DNA of 64,000 nucleotides, taken from Branchiostoma floridae. Taxonomy: Eukaryota > Chordata > Leptocardii > Amphioxiformes > Branchiostomatidae. The notes under the pieces are model-generated. The model was not told the DNA's origin. It ran no database searches and worked only from the letters and a program-made list of their open reading frames with translations. Within the stretch, counting starts at the first letter, position 1. Each line of letters opens with the position of its first letter. The stretch lies in NCBI RefSeq assembly GCF_000003815.2, contig NC_049985.1, positions 7,256,066 to 7,320,065 on the forward strand, written 5' to 3'. Shown in pieces: positions 33,101 through 45,100 of the stretch. A program made the position numbers and the translations under genes.

Positions 33101-36100
33101 AGAGAATGTTCCAGGATCAGTGAGAGCAAAAACCTCGATCATTCCAGTCAGTACGCAGGAATCTGGCTGCTGTAACTATCATGACTGTAATATGGATCCC
33201 ATCAAATCATTCCGTTATAAAGAAGGATATATTATGATCATGACTAGCTATGTACTAGATATTCTATCATTCCGTATGTCATGGCTACTGCCAGCCTCTC
33301 TTGAAGTGTGTTAACAACAGAAGAAATCGGAAAGCTAACTTCAAAGCAACAAGTTGATAGGGTTCAAGGCAGATCGATAAAGAATATCAGTTGGCGAAAA
33401 CGTTATAGATTGCTTCTATTCAATATATTTTGTGACATAATGGTATTTGATATTAGGAATTCTGTATGGCTAGCAATCACATCACAGTCTGATAGTTAGC
33501 GGCAACGCCATTCACATGCTATGACACTTAATGTCTAGGGTTGTTGTAATGACCGAAAGGCCTAATACATGTATTCCCATTTAAAAGCCGTTATATCCAA
33601 GGGTGGGTATCTAATGTCACACTGACTCGGTTACATAAATGGTATCAACATATTTGTCCAATCCCTGAAAATTTTAATTCATACAAAGAAGCTGCGATTG
33701 AACAAATATATGCCGCGAATTTGAAAAAAAATACCTGAAAACTAATATCGATGAGTGAGGTCTTAGATCTTGTAATGTCAAAGAGGGCCTGTGAGAAAAA
33801 CTCTCGTTTGCTACACTATGTTGTGTGTGTAAAGTCATCTATTCAACATTTCTGAGCACATTTCATAATGAAGGTAATTGTATTTTGCCCAGCGTTTCTC
33901 TTTCGCACGCTCGTATATGGGTTCCCAGAGGATGGCATTCATATAATCAAATCATTCTGGCCTAGTGCACTTTGGACACACTATCAGTGTGACACCGGAA
34001 CTGCATCTGTCCTTCGAGGACGTCAGAGTGGAAAATGATTTGTTCTGTCTGAGTGAAAATCGGAATCGGACAAGGGATTCCCCTTTGTCTGAAATTGACC
34101 CTGTGCCCGCCGAGGTGAAACGAAATGGACACCATTAGCAAAGGCTATTCCCATCAACGAGTGTAGCTGCATTGTCGTTATGCAGAACGTCGCGACATTG
34201 AATCACTTTTCGATGTTGACCTTTCTGATGTCTGCATCTACTGCCAAGCTAAACTGCCCCAAATGTAAGTCTAGGTCCCATGTTTCTGTTAAAGCAACGT
34301 CAGGAGACCAACTTGACATATACCACTTCTTCCTTACAGCAAAAACATCTGCCTTCAAGACCATGTAGCATTTCCAGCAGGACAATAAGACTATAGCTTA
34401 AGTTTGCCTTTTTTGTGAAGACGATGCGTCATATGTATTTTAGCTATCATTTTAAATCCACCATCTTGGATCATCAACCTAAAATGTCTTAAGTTACATC
34501 TTTTTCAACATATAACCCTCAAACCCTATGTTAATGGATTGGAAAACATTACCATGAATGCTTTTTTTTTGTAAGGAAATACAAACTTGTGAAGAAATCC
34601 GACCAAAAATAAGCTCATTATACTTCTCATCATGATATGGTCGGCCGTCTTGGATTTTTACCAATTACGCCATCTAATTATAAATGTCATAATAAGATAT
34701 GTTAGATATTAAAGATATATGAAAACAAGTGTAGTTTAGCAAGATTATCTTAAACTCCCATTGTTTAAACCAAAATTAGTGAATTATGTAAAATATGCCT
34801 TTCAGAAACCCGTTGCCATGGCAACATGAAAGATCATAAACTATTCTGTATTTTGTCAATTATTGCCAACAATATTCTAGGAAAAGTCATCAAGTTTGGT
34901 TGTCCTAGCACAAGCCGTTTGGGAGTTATACGGCGTCAAAGTTGGCGCAGGCACTTTGCACTGTTGCAATATAATTGTACCCCCTAAACCGAAACAACAG
35001 CAGAAGCACAGGAGAAATGGAATACTAAATACTCAATCAATTTTACATGAAAAGTAATTGCTCCCAAAGCACGACAACCGACCGACAATATGGCACCAGG
35101 GACGCCCGAACCGGGCCGGCATGATACCTCGTTAATTCGCATAAGCCATGATTGACCTCAACAAATAATGCAAAATGGAAACACCCATTTCTGTAAACAT
35201 TAACCCAGTTTCGGAGAACTCGATCATGATACTCATCTGCTTCATTGTTTTTGTCGCATTTTTTACCTCAAAATATGTTGTAACACTGAAGACCATATTT
35301 TTTTTCAATGCACTACAGTGTTTTTTCTTAAACTGAATCAAAAATGTGCCACATGGGAAACAATCATTTGTTCAATATTGCAGTATTTTTTTTTTCAAAA
35401 CTAAAAAAAAAATTCTAGTAACAAACCGATCTATGCAACTGGATGAAAAACGGATATTACTTCCTGCCGAGTGGCATCGACCTCTCAGATAATGGTCGTG
35501 TGAAACCAAAAGCACCAAAATATTTCGTATTAAGCAAGATATGTCGTTCATTTAACACATTGCAGTTTTTTTGAGGATGAAATAACTTGGAGATATCTTA
35601 CAAGGACGTTTGCATTAGTGCTTATGATTTTATGAATTTAGTATTCATCAGAGTAAGTATTGCATGCATAGACTAGATGACATAAGTAGATAGGTGTACT
35701 CTAATTAAGAATACGATGGGAATCCAGTAGCTGCCTCACAAAGAGGTAACGGATGGGGCCTTAATGAAGACCTAATCTCGCCGAATGACATTTCCGTCGA
35801 TAGACGTGATAAAAAGTTAACAATTTACAGAGGAACAAGTCTGTACTGACAGAACTCATTTGTAACGGTACGTTTGCCTCAATTTTCATTAGGAAATGTA
35901 GGTTACAACGCAGTGTAATAGCCAGTCTGTTGACCACCCGGTTCGCGGTAAGGACTAAGGGTCAATATAAAAGATAGTTATATGGTAATGTATTCGAGAT
36001 CCTTATCTTTCATTAAGAAATATAGGCTACAACATAATTATCATGAACGGTTATGCTGAGGTTTTTGCACTATTTTAGATGCATATTTTGGCGGGGATTC

Positions 36101-39100
36101 AGACAACATTTGACCCATTCATTTCTTTAATTTTAGAAAAGTTTATTTCTTCAAACTAGGTCATAACGTAGCTTAATAGTTGGTGTAATGACCACCTAGT
36201 TGCTAGTATTGAATGTAAAACCATTTTCCTGCCGGCTCTAATTGTAGTTCTCCTACAGCTTGTGGTAATGGGCGACGGCATACATTTTCGTCAAGCAAAA
36301 TCCAATGGCTTTACTTCTAATTTTCAATTATATGTTTTGATAAAGAGTTCTGCAGTGTAGATTAGCGTAGAAACCCACCCTAGACGAACGGGAAATCCCC
36401 CTACATATTGTAAACCATCGACTTGTACTCATCAAATCTAGCCCGTAATGCAAGATGAGCTGCGTTTCATAATGGTTGACCAGACCTGTGTCCATTTCGA
36501 CCCTTTGGCGATAAATATGCATTAGGGGGCTTCTCAATAAGCCCTTAGGCATGCTTTAATGGCTTTAACGGACTGTACAGGTAAGGCAGAGAAGCTCTCT
36601 GCCGGCCAATAATGCCTCCTTTCCGCCATGATGAATGAAGGTGTGTCCCCGGAGCAGCCCGCCGTAATGGGTGCATAGAGAAGAGATGGATCGCTCTGAA
36701 GAAGCAACATCAAGATTTATCATGATGACTGCCGCTGATGTGGGGCTGGAATGAGGAAAGCGGAGACATGGATCTAGATGGGTGCAGATACGCCCCTGTG
36801 TGGAGGATGGATGAGATAGTAGCGCGCTTTCCGTACTCGCCTTGAGGTACCTCCGGGAATAAGGTTTACCTCAGACGGGACACTGGTTTTGGTAGAGTAT
36901 GTGTGTTCCCAGCTGTAACTCAAGATTCTTTGGACGGATTTGTATGAAATTTTGTATTGTTGGTAGTTATTGCGGTACTGAAGAAACATAGCGCCCCCCC
37001 CCCCTCCCTTACCATTTTACGTACTGCACATTACAGGTCAACATCCCCTTGATGATACTAGAATGGTATGGTCCATTGTACCAGCTGCTTCCTTGGTGAC
37101 GTGTATTTGATCCTCACTGTAGGTCAATCCGATAACAGGACAACTGTCTGTTTGTGTTTCCATTATTCGTATGTGGCACATATACAGGTAGCTCCTCGGG
37201 CATACAACAAGTGGTTCAACAAATTATGAAAATGAGGTCCTAAATATGCCTGGCAATTTTGGATCGCTCTAGCAGTCTTTTAGATAATGCAGTTTTACAG
37301 GCAGATACCCCTAGTTTCTGTATCTGTATCTGTATCTATATAGCCGGTATAACCGCCGTTCGGCGTAACACAAGAGCTTCTGTATCTGTATCTATATAGC
37401 CGGTATAACCGCCGTTCGGCGTAACACACCAGCTTCGCAGGCACGCGGCGCGGCAGCAGCTGGTTATATTACACCGAACGACTCGTTACACCTAACTTTT
37501 GCACATCTATCTGCAAGCGTTCTTTAAAACTACCCAGAGAAGATGCCCCTACTGTACTTGGTGATAACAAATTCCACTCTACGATAGTTGGGAAAGTACG
37601 AATTTTTGAACACATCGATCCTAGGTTGGTAACTCTGGTATTTGAAGGCATGACTGTTTCTTGTTCTTTTTTGAGCTGGTATTAGATACTTATCAGTTGG
37701 TACGTCCACCATTTTATTGGTCATTTTGTACATCATGGAAAGTCTGGACATTTTCCTTCTGTCTTCAAGTGACATCCACTGCAGATCTGTTTTCATTTTG
37801 GTAACACTAGAATCCCTGTTATAGTTGTTTGTGCAGAATCGGGCAGTTTGGTTCTGTAACCTTTCAAGTTTATCTTTGTCTTTCTTTGTATACGGGTCCC
37901 ATACTGTTGCAGCATATTCAAGGTTAGGTCTTACTAGTGACGTGTATGCAAGTGATTTTACCCTGGTTGGGCATGCCCACAAGTTGCGTTTGATTACTCC
38001 CAATGTCTGTTTAGCCTTGGTAGTTTAGTACAGCCCATGGGCAACTGGTCAACCATCCCGACGAATGACCTTTATTGGGAGAGGGGGAATATATGATATT
38101 GATTAGGCAAAGGAGGGAAGGGGAGCTAGGCTAGTGTTATGACTACGATACATCAAGAGATTCATTAAAATAACTTATTAAGATTTTTAATTGAGATATG
38201 TATCCGAGCGAAGCCATTCAAAAATTTACATGAAGCCTAACGTTAAACCAATGCAAAACATCACGAAGACAACAAAGGGTTTAATTTCTATGATATTGTT
38301 TAAGCTTTCGATAGCAAGCAAGTTGAATGGCATCTTCCACAGAGGACGGAAGACATAGCTTCGCCGTGTTATCTAGTACATTCTGGTCATCAGCATTTTC
38401 AAAAGATTTTTAAAGGAAGCTGCTAGTGATATACTACTTGACTATTTCATTTACAAGTATTACCTGAAATAGATCGCCAGAAATGTAGTAATACAGTTTG
38501 AATTCCCGTGTTTCCAACAGTAAACGCAAAGCGACAAGCAGTATTGTGAATAGGAGAGAGCCGTCCAAGTCTATTTTTAACTGTGAAGTAGGAGCGCTGA
38601 TTCCATCTAGATCTGAGTAAGGCCGTATATCTAGTACCCAAAGTGTGCTATGTCCAAGTATTGTACTCCATTGTCAGGATTTTACACCACTCCACGCGAT
38701 CAATCATATGTGCCGCGCTGCAAACTTGGATCAATCCCCATGCCCTTGAAAGAGCGAACTACAAGTGCAGCAATGATATGGGCTGTGAATGATACATCTT
38801 TGCCGCAGCACTTGGCCATGTTCTTGACGATGATGCATGAAGAGAGCCGAGGCGTGAAGACCGATCTGCACAATTGTGGATTGCGTGAGGGAACACATCG
38901 ATACCAACGCCTTTCGGCAGACCACACATCAATTGGACTACAAAGTCAAGACATGCCAATATGAGAGAAAAGCTCGTGGGAAGAAAGGTCAGTTAAAACA
39001 AGAAATCAAAGATCTTATACCTCCGCGAGATGTTTAGCTTTAGTGAATTTCTTAACGCCATAGGCCTAGCTACCTAGAGCATTAAAGATGAATGCTCATC

Positions 39101-42100
39101 ACACTTTAATTATGAATTTTAAGTGCTGCAGGGGAATTGGCTTCTATGATAGTTGATGCTCATTGATCTCGCCGCACACACCGGCTGTCTGTGGACCCTT
39201 TTAGAAAGGGGGTGGCGGTCTGCAATGCGGCAATACTAAGGGGAGGGGTGTGTCAAAAACCACAATGTCCCTTTGTGACCTCAATAACTACCCACAGCCA
39301 AAAACCCATTTAAATCAATTTAAACAAGTTGAGTTTCAGGTGTGCAAACAAACGCAACCCAAAACAGTACCCCCGTCGGAGTGACGGTCGACTAAGGAGA
39401 AAAGAACTGTTCGGAGGAAAGGACCATTCTTAGCAGGAAAGGACAGTGCATGGGCTTACTAAAAAAGACCAGTCTCTATCAGGATCTGTACTCCCTTCCT
39501 TATCTCTGTGGCTACATCTCAGCTGTCTACAAACCTGGTTTAACTCCTGTCTCCGAGTGTAATCAGGCCATTGTGTTTTTTTTTCTTGGGGGAGGGGGGC
39601 TTCCAGTGGAAATCCTCTGTCAGTGTGCACTGAGTCATACATAAGAACAAAGGGTGGATTCTGCAATGCAACATTACAAGCTTTGGTTTCATACATTTTT
39701 GATTAGAGAAATATGCGAAAGACAACAGGAACATGAACTGAGGGTGGACCAGTTGTTTTTCAATAATGTTTAACGGTGTGATCAGTTAGGGAAATCTATG
39801 AGGATATGTTGAAATAGCTAAATGAATATCATCATCATCATCAGTCACTGTGTGAATATAGCTAAAGATAAAAGAAAGAACAAGGAGGAACAGTGCACTG
39901 CGAGTGTACTCATCAGCATCAGTTTATCGGTATTTAAGCAAGCGTTTTATCTACACCACTCTCCCCAGTATAACACAAGAACGAAGGATTTTCTGGATAA
40001 ATGCGCAGAGCTTACAGAGAAGCAACCTTTGATTAAAGGTAGAAAGAACCATTTATCTCTGGTGGCAAAAGTCGCTTTTCTTGGCAGGACTTCCAGACGT
40101 CGGTGTGAGATTCACAGGAAGATGGATCTGGGAGGGGTGANNNNNNNNNNNNNNNNNNNNNNNNNNNNNNNNNNNNNNNNNNNNNNNNNNNNNNNNNNNN
40201 NNNNNNNNNNNNNNNNNNNNNNNNNNNNNNNNNNNNNNNNCCATGTCTCTCTCTACCTGATCACCACTCCCAGATCCATCTTACTGTGAATCTCAAACCG
40301 ACGTCTGGAAATCCTGCCAAGAAATTCAAAGGGCATTGTATTTTGAAGATGGAACCGATCCCTCTCATTCAGCCACTTCTTATCTCCCCAACTAAAGTCA
40401 GCTGCCAATTCTTACCACTGGGAGGAATGAGTTTTTAAAGTCGCGTTAGGTACATTTTGCAAGCTACGCTAGGGCACACAGCGTGACCCCTCGACTCCGC
40501 GTTGGCTAGGCAAACCACTTGGCCATGATCTTACATACACCTGCCCGAGTGGAGGGGCACAGAAGACAAATTATTCATGAAAACATACTGACACTTCATC
40601 CCCGTTTATTACAGTCGACACCCCAAGTTACATGGCTACAGAAAGTATTGATTGGGGTGCTCTTCCACAAGGGACGGTAGCGGGTGCGGTACTGCCTTAT
40701 CTAATTCTTTGCTTCTTGGCAAAATCGACATATCTTAGCAGGTTTCTATGATGTAATATTACCTGCAAGTAAGTAAAGTTATAACCTCCGGGAATAAGGT
40801 TCACCTCAGTCGTGGTACCTTTTTTGGCTAATGCATGTGTGTTTGCGCCTAAAACTCAAGATCCTGGGGTCCAGAAGGAATTTGGCGATTTTGGGTCCCT
40901 AGCAGTATTTGCTGGTATTGCAGCATTGCTGACCGACACCCCCTACCTGAAAGAACTAGTGCTGTGGTACAGGTAGACAGCCGATCTACACGTTGAGGTT
41001 AATGACCTCAAGTTGGGACTCGGGTGGCTTGCACCTTGCTGAGCATCAACTGTTTTAGCACACGATATTGTAATCTACAAAACTCCAAATCTGAGAACTT
41101 TTATTGCTTGTTTGACACATGTTCACAAGAAATGTAAAGTTCCTTGATGGGCAAACTTCAGTGCTGGTAGATGCCCTGCAGGTATTGCTCCATCCATGCT
41201 GGTATCCATCCCTCGGGTCGCCTAGGAACTGCTGAGGCAGTAAATTTGATATAGTGGTTTTCTCCGCACGGGGCAGAGATTTTCACGCCCTGTAAATCAA
41301 AGGGATATCAGCCCTGTGGCTCCCCCAACAGGTCAGGTCACTGACCCCGGAAAATTGAATCGCGCCTTTTTTTCGTCAAGTCCGCGGCGGGATATCAGTT
41401 TATGTCGGCTCATTTATTTCGTTATGACGCACATGTCGCCTACTGGCGTTTTCAGTGATTCCTGGGGGTACAACTTCGGCAGGAAATAGCACAACATTAG
41501 GTCAACTTTTCATAATGTGAAGAAATGTCGACTAAATACATACATAGCTAACCAGGCTAAGATAAGTCATTAGAAAGAACTAAAAACCACAGGTAATTAA
41601 TAGTAATTGTTTGTGTAAAATCTGTCTTTGCAACTCATGTACTATAAAAGCTACATACTAACGTTTAGTAAAATCTCGTGCTGGCAAAGTTGTACGCGTT
41701 TTTTTCTAACAAGATATTGTAAAGATTAAAAACTAGAGTCTAACTTTATTTTCATATAAATTATAATTCGTATTTGCAGTTTATGTATTGTGAAGGCTGT
41801 ACAATAATGTGTATTCCAAACTTATATACTGTCAAGGTTGTACAGTTCAGCCCTTTGACTGTCAATAATCTTCTTATCCCTATTGTAGAAATAAACCAGT
41901 GCTCAGGCCACTAAACTTCAAAAGCTTGGGATTTACAGAAAAAAGAGTCAACAGAATTGCTCACTGGTCTCCTGTGCATGTAACGCAAATCGCGCACTCA
42001 TCTGATTGAGGCAACCCAAGCGGGACGTTTTTCCAAGCGTTTAATCCGAAGACCGCGCATAAAATCAATATCGTTTGGCGGGTTTCAGGAACCGATATGA

Positions 42101-45100
42101 GTGCAGGGATCTGTGGACGCCTCTGTCGGGTCAGGCCAGAGGAAATTTGCTGCATGACTGGCAGCAACACGATGCAGTCATTTGTCAATGTCTACGTTAC
42201 TTCTGGCATCGATGGATCATCGGGAGAGAGAAACGTTTACCCGAGTCCGAGCCCTCTCCCCAGGTCGGCATGTTCCAACAGCGGAGGCTGCAGACCGAAA
42301 CGTCGGTTATTGTTCTTGACGTCTTTAAAAGGTTTTGCCGACTTGAAGCTTTTATTTGTCTCCTCTGGGTTGAAGGTATAATCCGAGTTCTTACCTCAGG
42401 GTATGTAAAAGGTTTAGAAAGAACACTGTAGACTTGTTGAACTGAAACGTTTTAATTCGGTAAAGTTTCATTGCGATTCGGTTCATGAATCATGTAAAAG
42501 GTTTGCAGACTTCATTCCTCTCCTCTGGGTTAAAGACATAATCCTAGTCTTTACCTGTAGTGCCTTAGGCTTAGGTAAAAGACTCAGAAACACCACTGTA
42601 GACTGGTGGAACTGAAACGTCGAAATTCAGTAAAGTTTCATTTCAAGTCTTTATGGTCGAGTCGGTTCTTGACTTCTCTAAAAGGTTTGCAGACTTTATT
42701 CCTCTCCTTTGGGTTGAAGATGTAATCCAAGTCTTAACCAGGGTGCCTTAAGCAAAGGGTTTAGAAAGAAGCCTTGTTTTACTCAATCTTTGACAATCAG
42801 TGAAATGTTTCTTTTGTTATCTAAAACCACTGAAGCTGATGGTAAGAATTCATAAACTATAACTGAGCACGGTGAACTGAGACGCTGTTTTATCTTGTGC
42901 ACTGAGCCTGTTTAAAGTCTAATTCGTGCACGTGTTCAGCTGTCGTCTACTTCATTCATCGTTATTTCAACCTAAACTTACTTCCTTGTCAATGCCTTCT
43001 CGATGCCTCTGTCGTAATTCAAATGCCTACTTAGAAACAAGGCAGAACTGGACACACGCGCGCGAGCGCGATGGATTGAGAGAAAGAAAAAAAGCTGCCT
43101 GGTTTAGCGAATAGTGGTCCGAACTTATTTCAGGTTATTGATTCATACACAATCCACATTGGCACGAGTGATGTACATGTCTGCCTTTCACAAATGGTCC
43201 ACTGAACGAAATGGATCATTTTTGACAGTCGTCTGAAGACCAATCGAACGACATACAAAAGAGTTACGGGTCGATAGTGTTTCTTCACAAAAGTCACCTA
43301 GACATACCACAAAAGTCACCTGAATATCCTCGATAGTTCCGACCATTGACAGAAAACTTCATAAAGCGTTGCAAGTTTCGCTGACTCTTTTTTTTCTTCT
43401 TCTTTTCCTCTGTATTTTGTTCGTACCCTTCAAGAATCCAGGAGGCAATGAAGTGAATATCGGCTTCGGCACCCATCGGCAGATGTACTGACATTCGATA
43501 AGCCCTGCCTGGTGGTTCGTTTATAAAAGTCGCGAAGGCGTCTATATTTACGTGCCCCTTTACGACCGGTGGTTCGATTTCTACGACTCTCAAGGGGTTG
43601 CTTTGATATTAGGCCAGAGAAAAAGTGGGGTGACTATTTTCTTCCTATTTCGATTGATTCCATTTGTATCAGTGGTGAGCTGAGTTGGCGTGACGTGAGG
43701 GACCAATTTACACTTGTTTCTTGAATCTGCAGTATTACTCATCGCGTGCGGTTTACACTCACTGACTTGAAGACTAGCAGGACACCTTCTATTCCCTGAT
43801 TGACGAGAAACTGTAGTGAAAGAAGGTGACCTGTTGTGACCTTAGAAAGGGAACTTCAGCACGCTTTTTTGTGAAAAGGTATGATTATTTTCTGAAGTGA
43901 GTCACCCAGGAAAAGAGCCTGACGGCTCGGTTTTACAGATAATACTAGTAAATGACTGCAGATTTCCCCAGATGGAACGCGCGTTCTGTTCGAATTACGT
44001 CATATCGCACTTGGTTGTTGCCTTCGAAGTAAATTGGGCCTCAAACTGGCACTTTCCGTTATCCCGTCGTCCTATCGCTCCGTATAAGGCAATTATGTCG
44101 TTCGCTTGACGTCATCCAATGCAACAATAGATTCTCATACAGTCGAACCTATTAGACAGTATCTGAAGAACATTTATAACTGTATGCCATCTGTATGACG
44201 GTTCACGGATTTCATATTGGACCACAACTACACAGGGAAGGCCAAGGCTTCAATTTAGGTATCGACAAATGTATCTAAGGCCAATAGCTTGGGAAATAGA
44301 ATGTGCTTTCTTGCAATTACAAACTTCAACGGCCTTGTCCCATGTAAAGGCTGCCAAGGAAAAAAAAAACATAGCACATTCTCATATGAACTCTACTCTA
44401 CTTTGCAATCATTGGCTTTGTAATCATTATCCCCGTTAATGAGGTTCACACCGGGGGTGTTTCTATATGAGTTTGTGTGTCGACATCTATAACTAGTAAT
44501 TTTGCCACGTTAGTACGTAGTTATTGGGGTCCCAATGAGGTCAGGCTCCATTTGCAATGGAAAATATGCTTAAATGAAGTTGATGTTCGCAGAGAGAAAG
44601 TATCATACACCTTAGCCCTTACCACAACTAATTCACGTAGGTTTTCGTGTCCTACGGACTCAGTTTTTGTGTCCCAAGGAAGTGAAACTTTGTTAATACT
44701 ATGACTCAATAAGAGTATGACTATGTACGTATGTACATGTATGTACGGACTCAGACTTGTGGTATCGCCCGTACGTTGACAAAAGGTCCACGTAAGCACC
44801 CTGCCGTTACCCATTCATCTCCAACCTCCTAATCACAACGATCTTCTTCCCCTCAGCCCGAGAACTGCTTAGCTGGCAGGAAGCTGCAAAATTGCCCCGA
44901 CGCGAAGCCGTACGGGTCGCGACGGAAGAGTGTAATTTAGCTATCACAAAGACGCAGCCGTCACGTCGCGTCGTAGGGGAGGGCGTCTCCCGGCGAGCAT
45001 GAATAGGGACATTATATACAGCCTCTCCTGTGAAACGCTGTGCACCTGTGTGTACGTCACAGTGTTACACACATGCATGGCGACTTCGTAAAAGGGACTT

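Larger units (their letters stand above)
29917..37300. other. Intron 1, first repeat-poor part
   Basis: No gene recognised. Frames of 85-123 aa (for example 29834-30205 on the minus strand) show no known domain. The stretch 34430-35000 resembles dispersed non-coding repeat sequence and contains a perfect X-box palindrome (34812-34825). The stretch 36480-36760 is less AT-rich and could be regulatory. Confidence 0.4.

Noticed and set aside
36480-36760. Candidate conserved enhancers (also 16210-16560, 44860-45060, 52900-53110)
   Set aside because: They only stand out by composition; without a cross-species alignment they cannot be claimed as regulatory elements.
38650-38964. Overlapping frames on both strands (104, 75, 66 aa)
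   Set aside because: Mutually shadowing frames with no recognisable domain.
39822-40289. 155-aa frame across the assembly gap
   Set aside because: The middle is 100 N and the flanks are arms of an inverted repeat, so the frame is an artefact.
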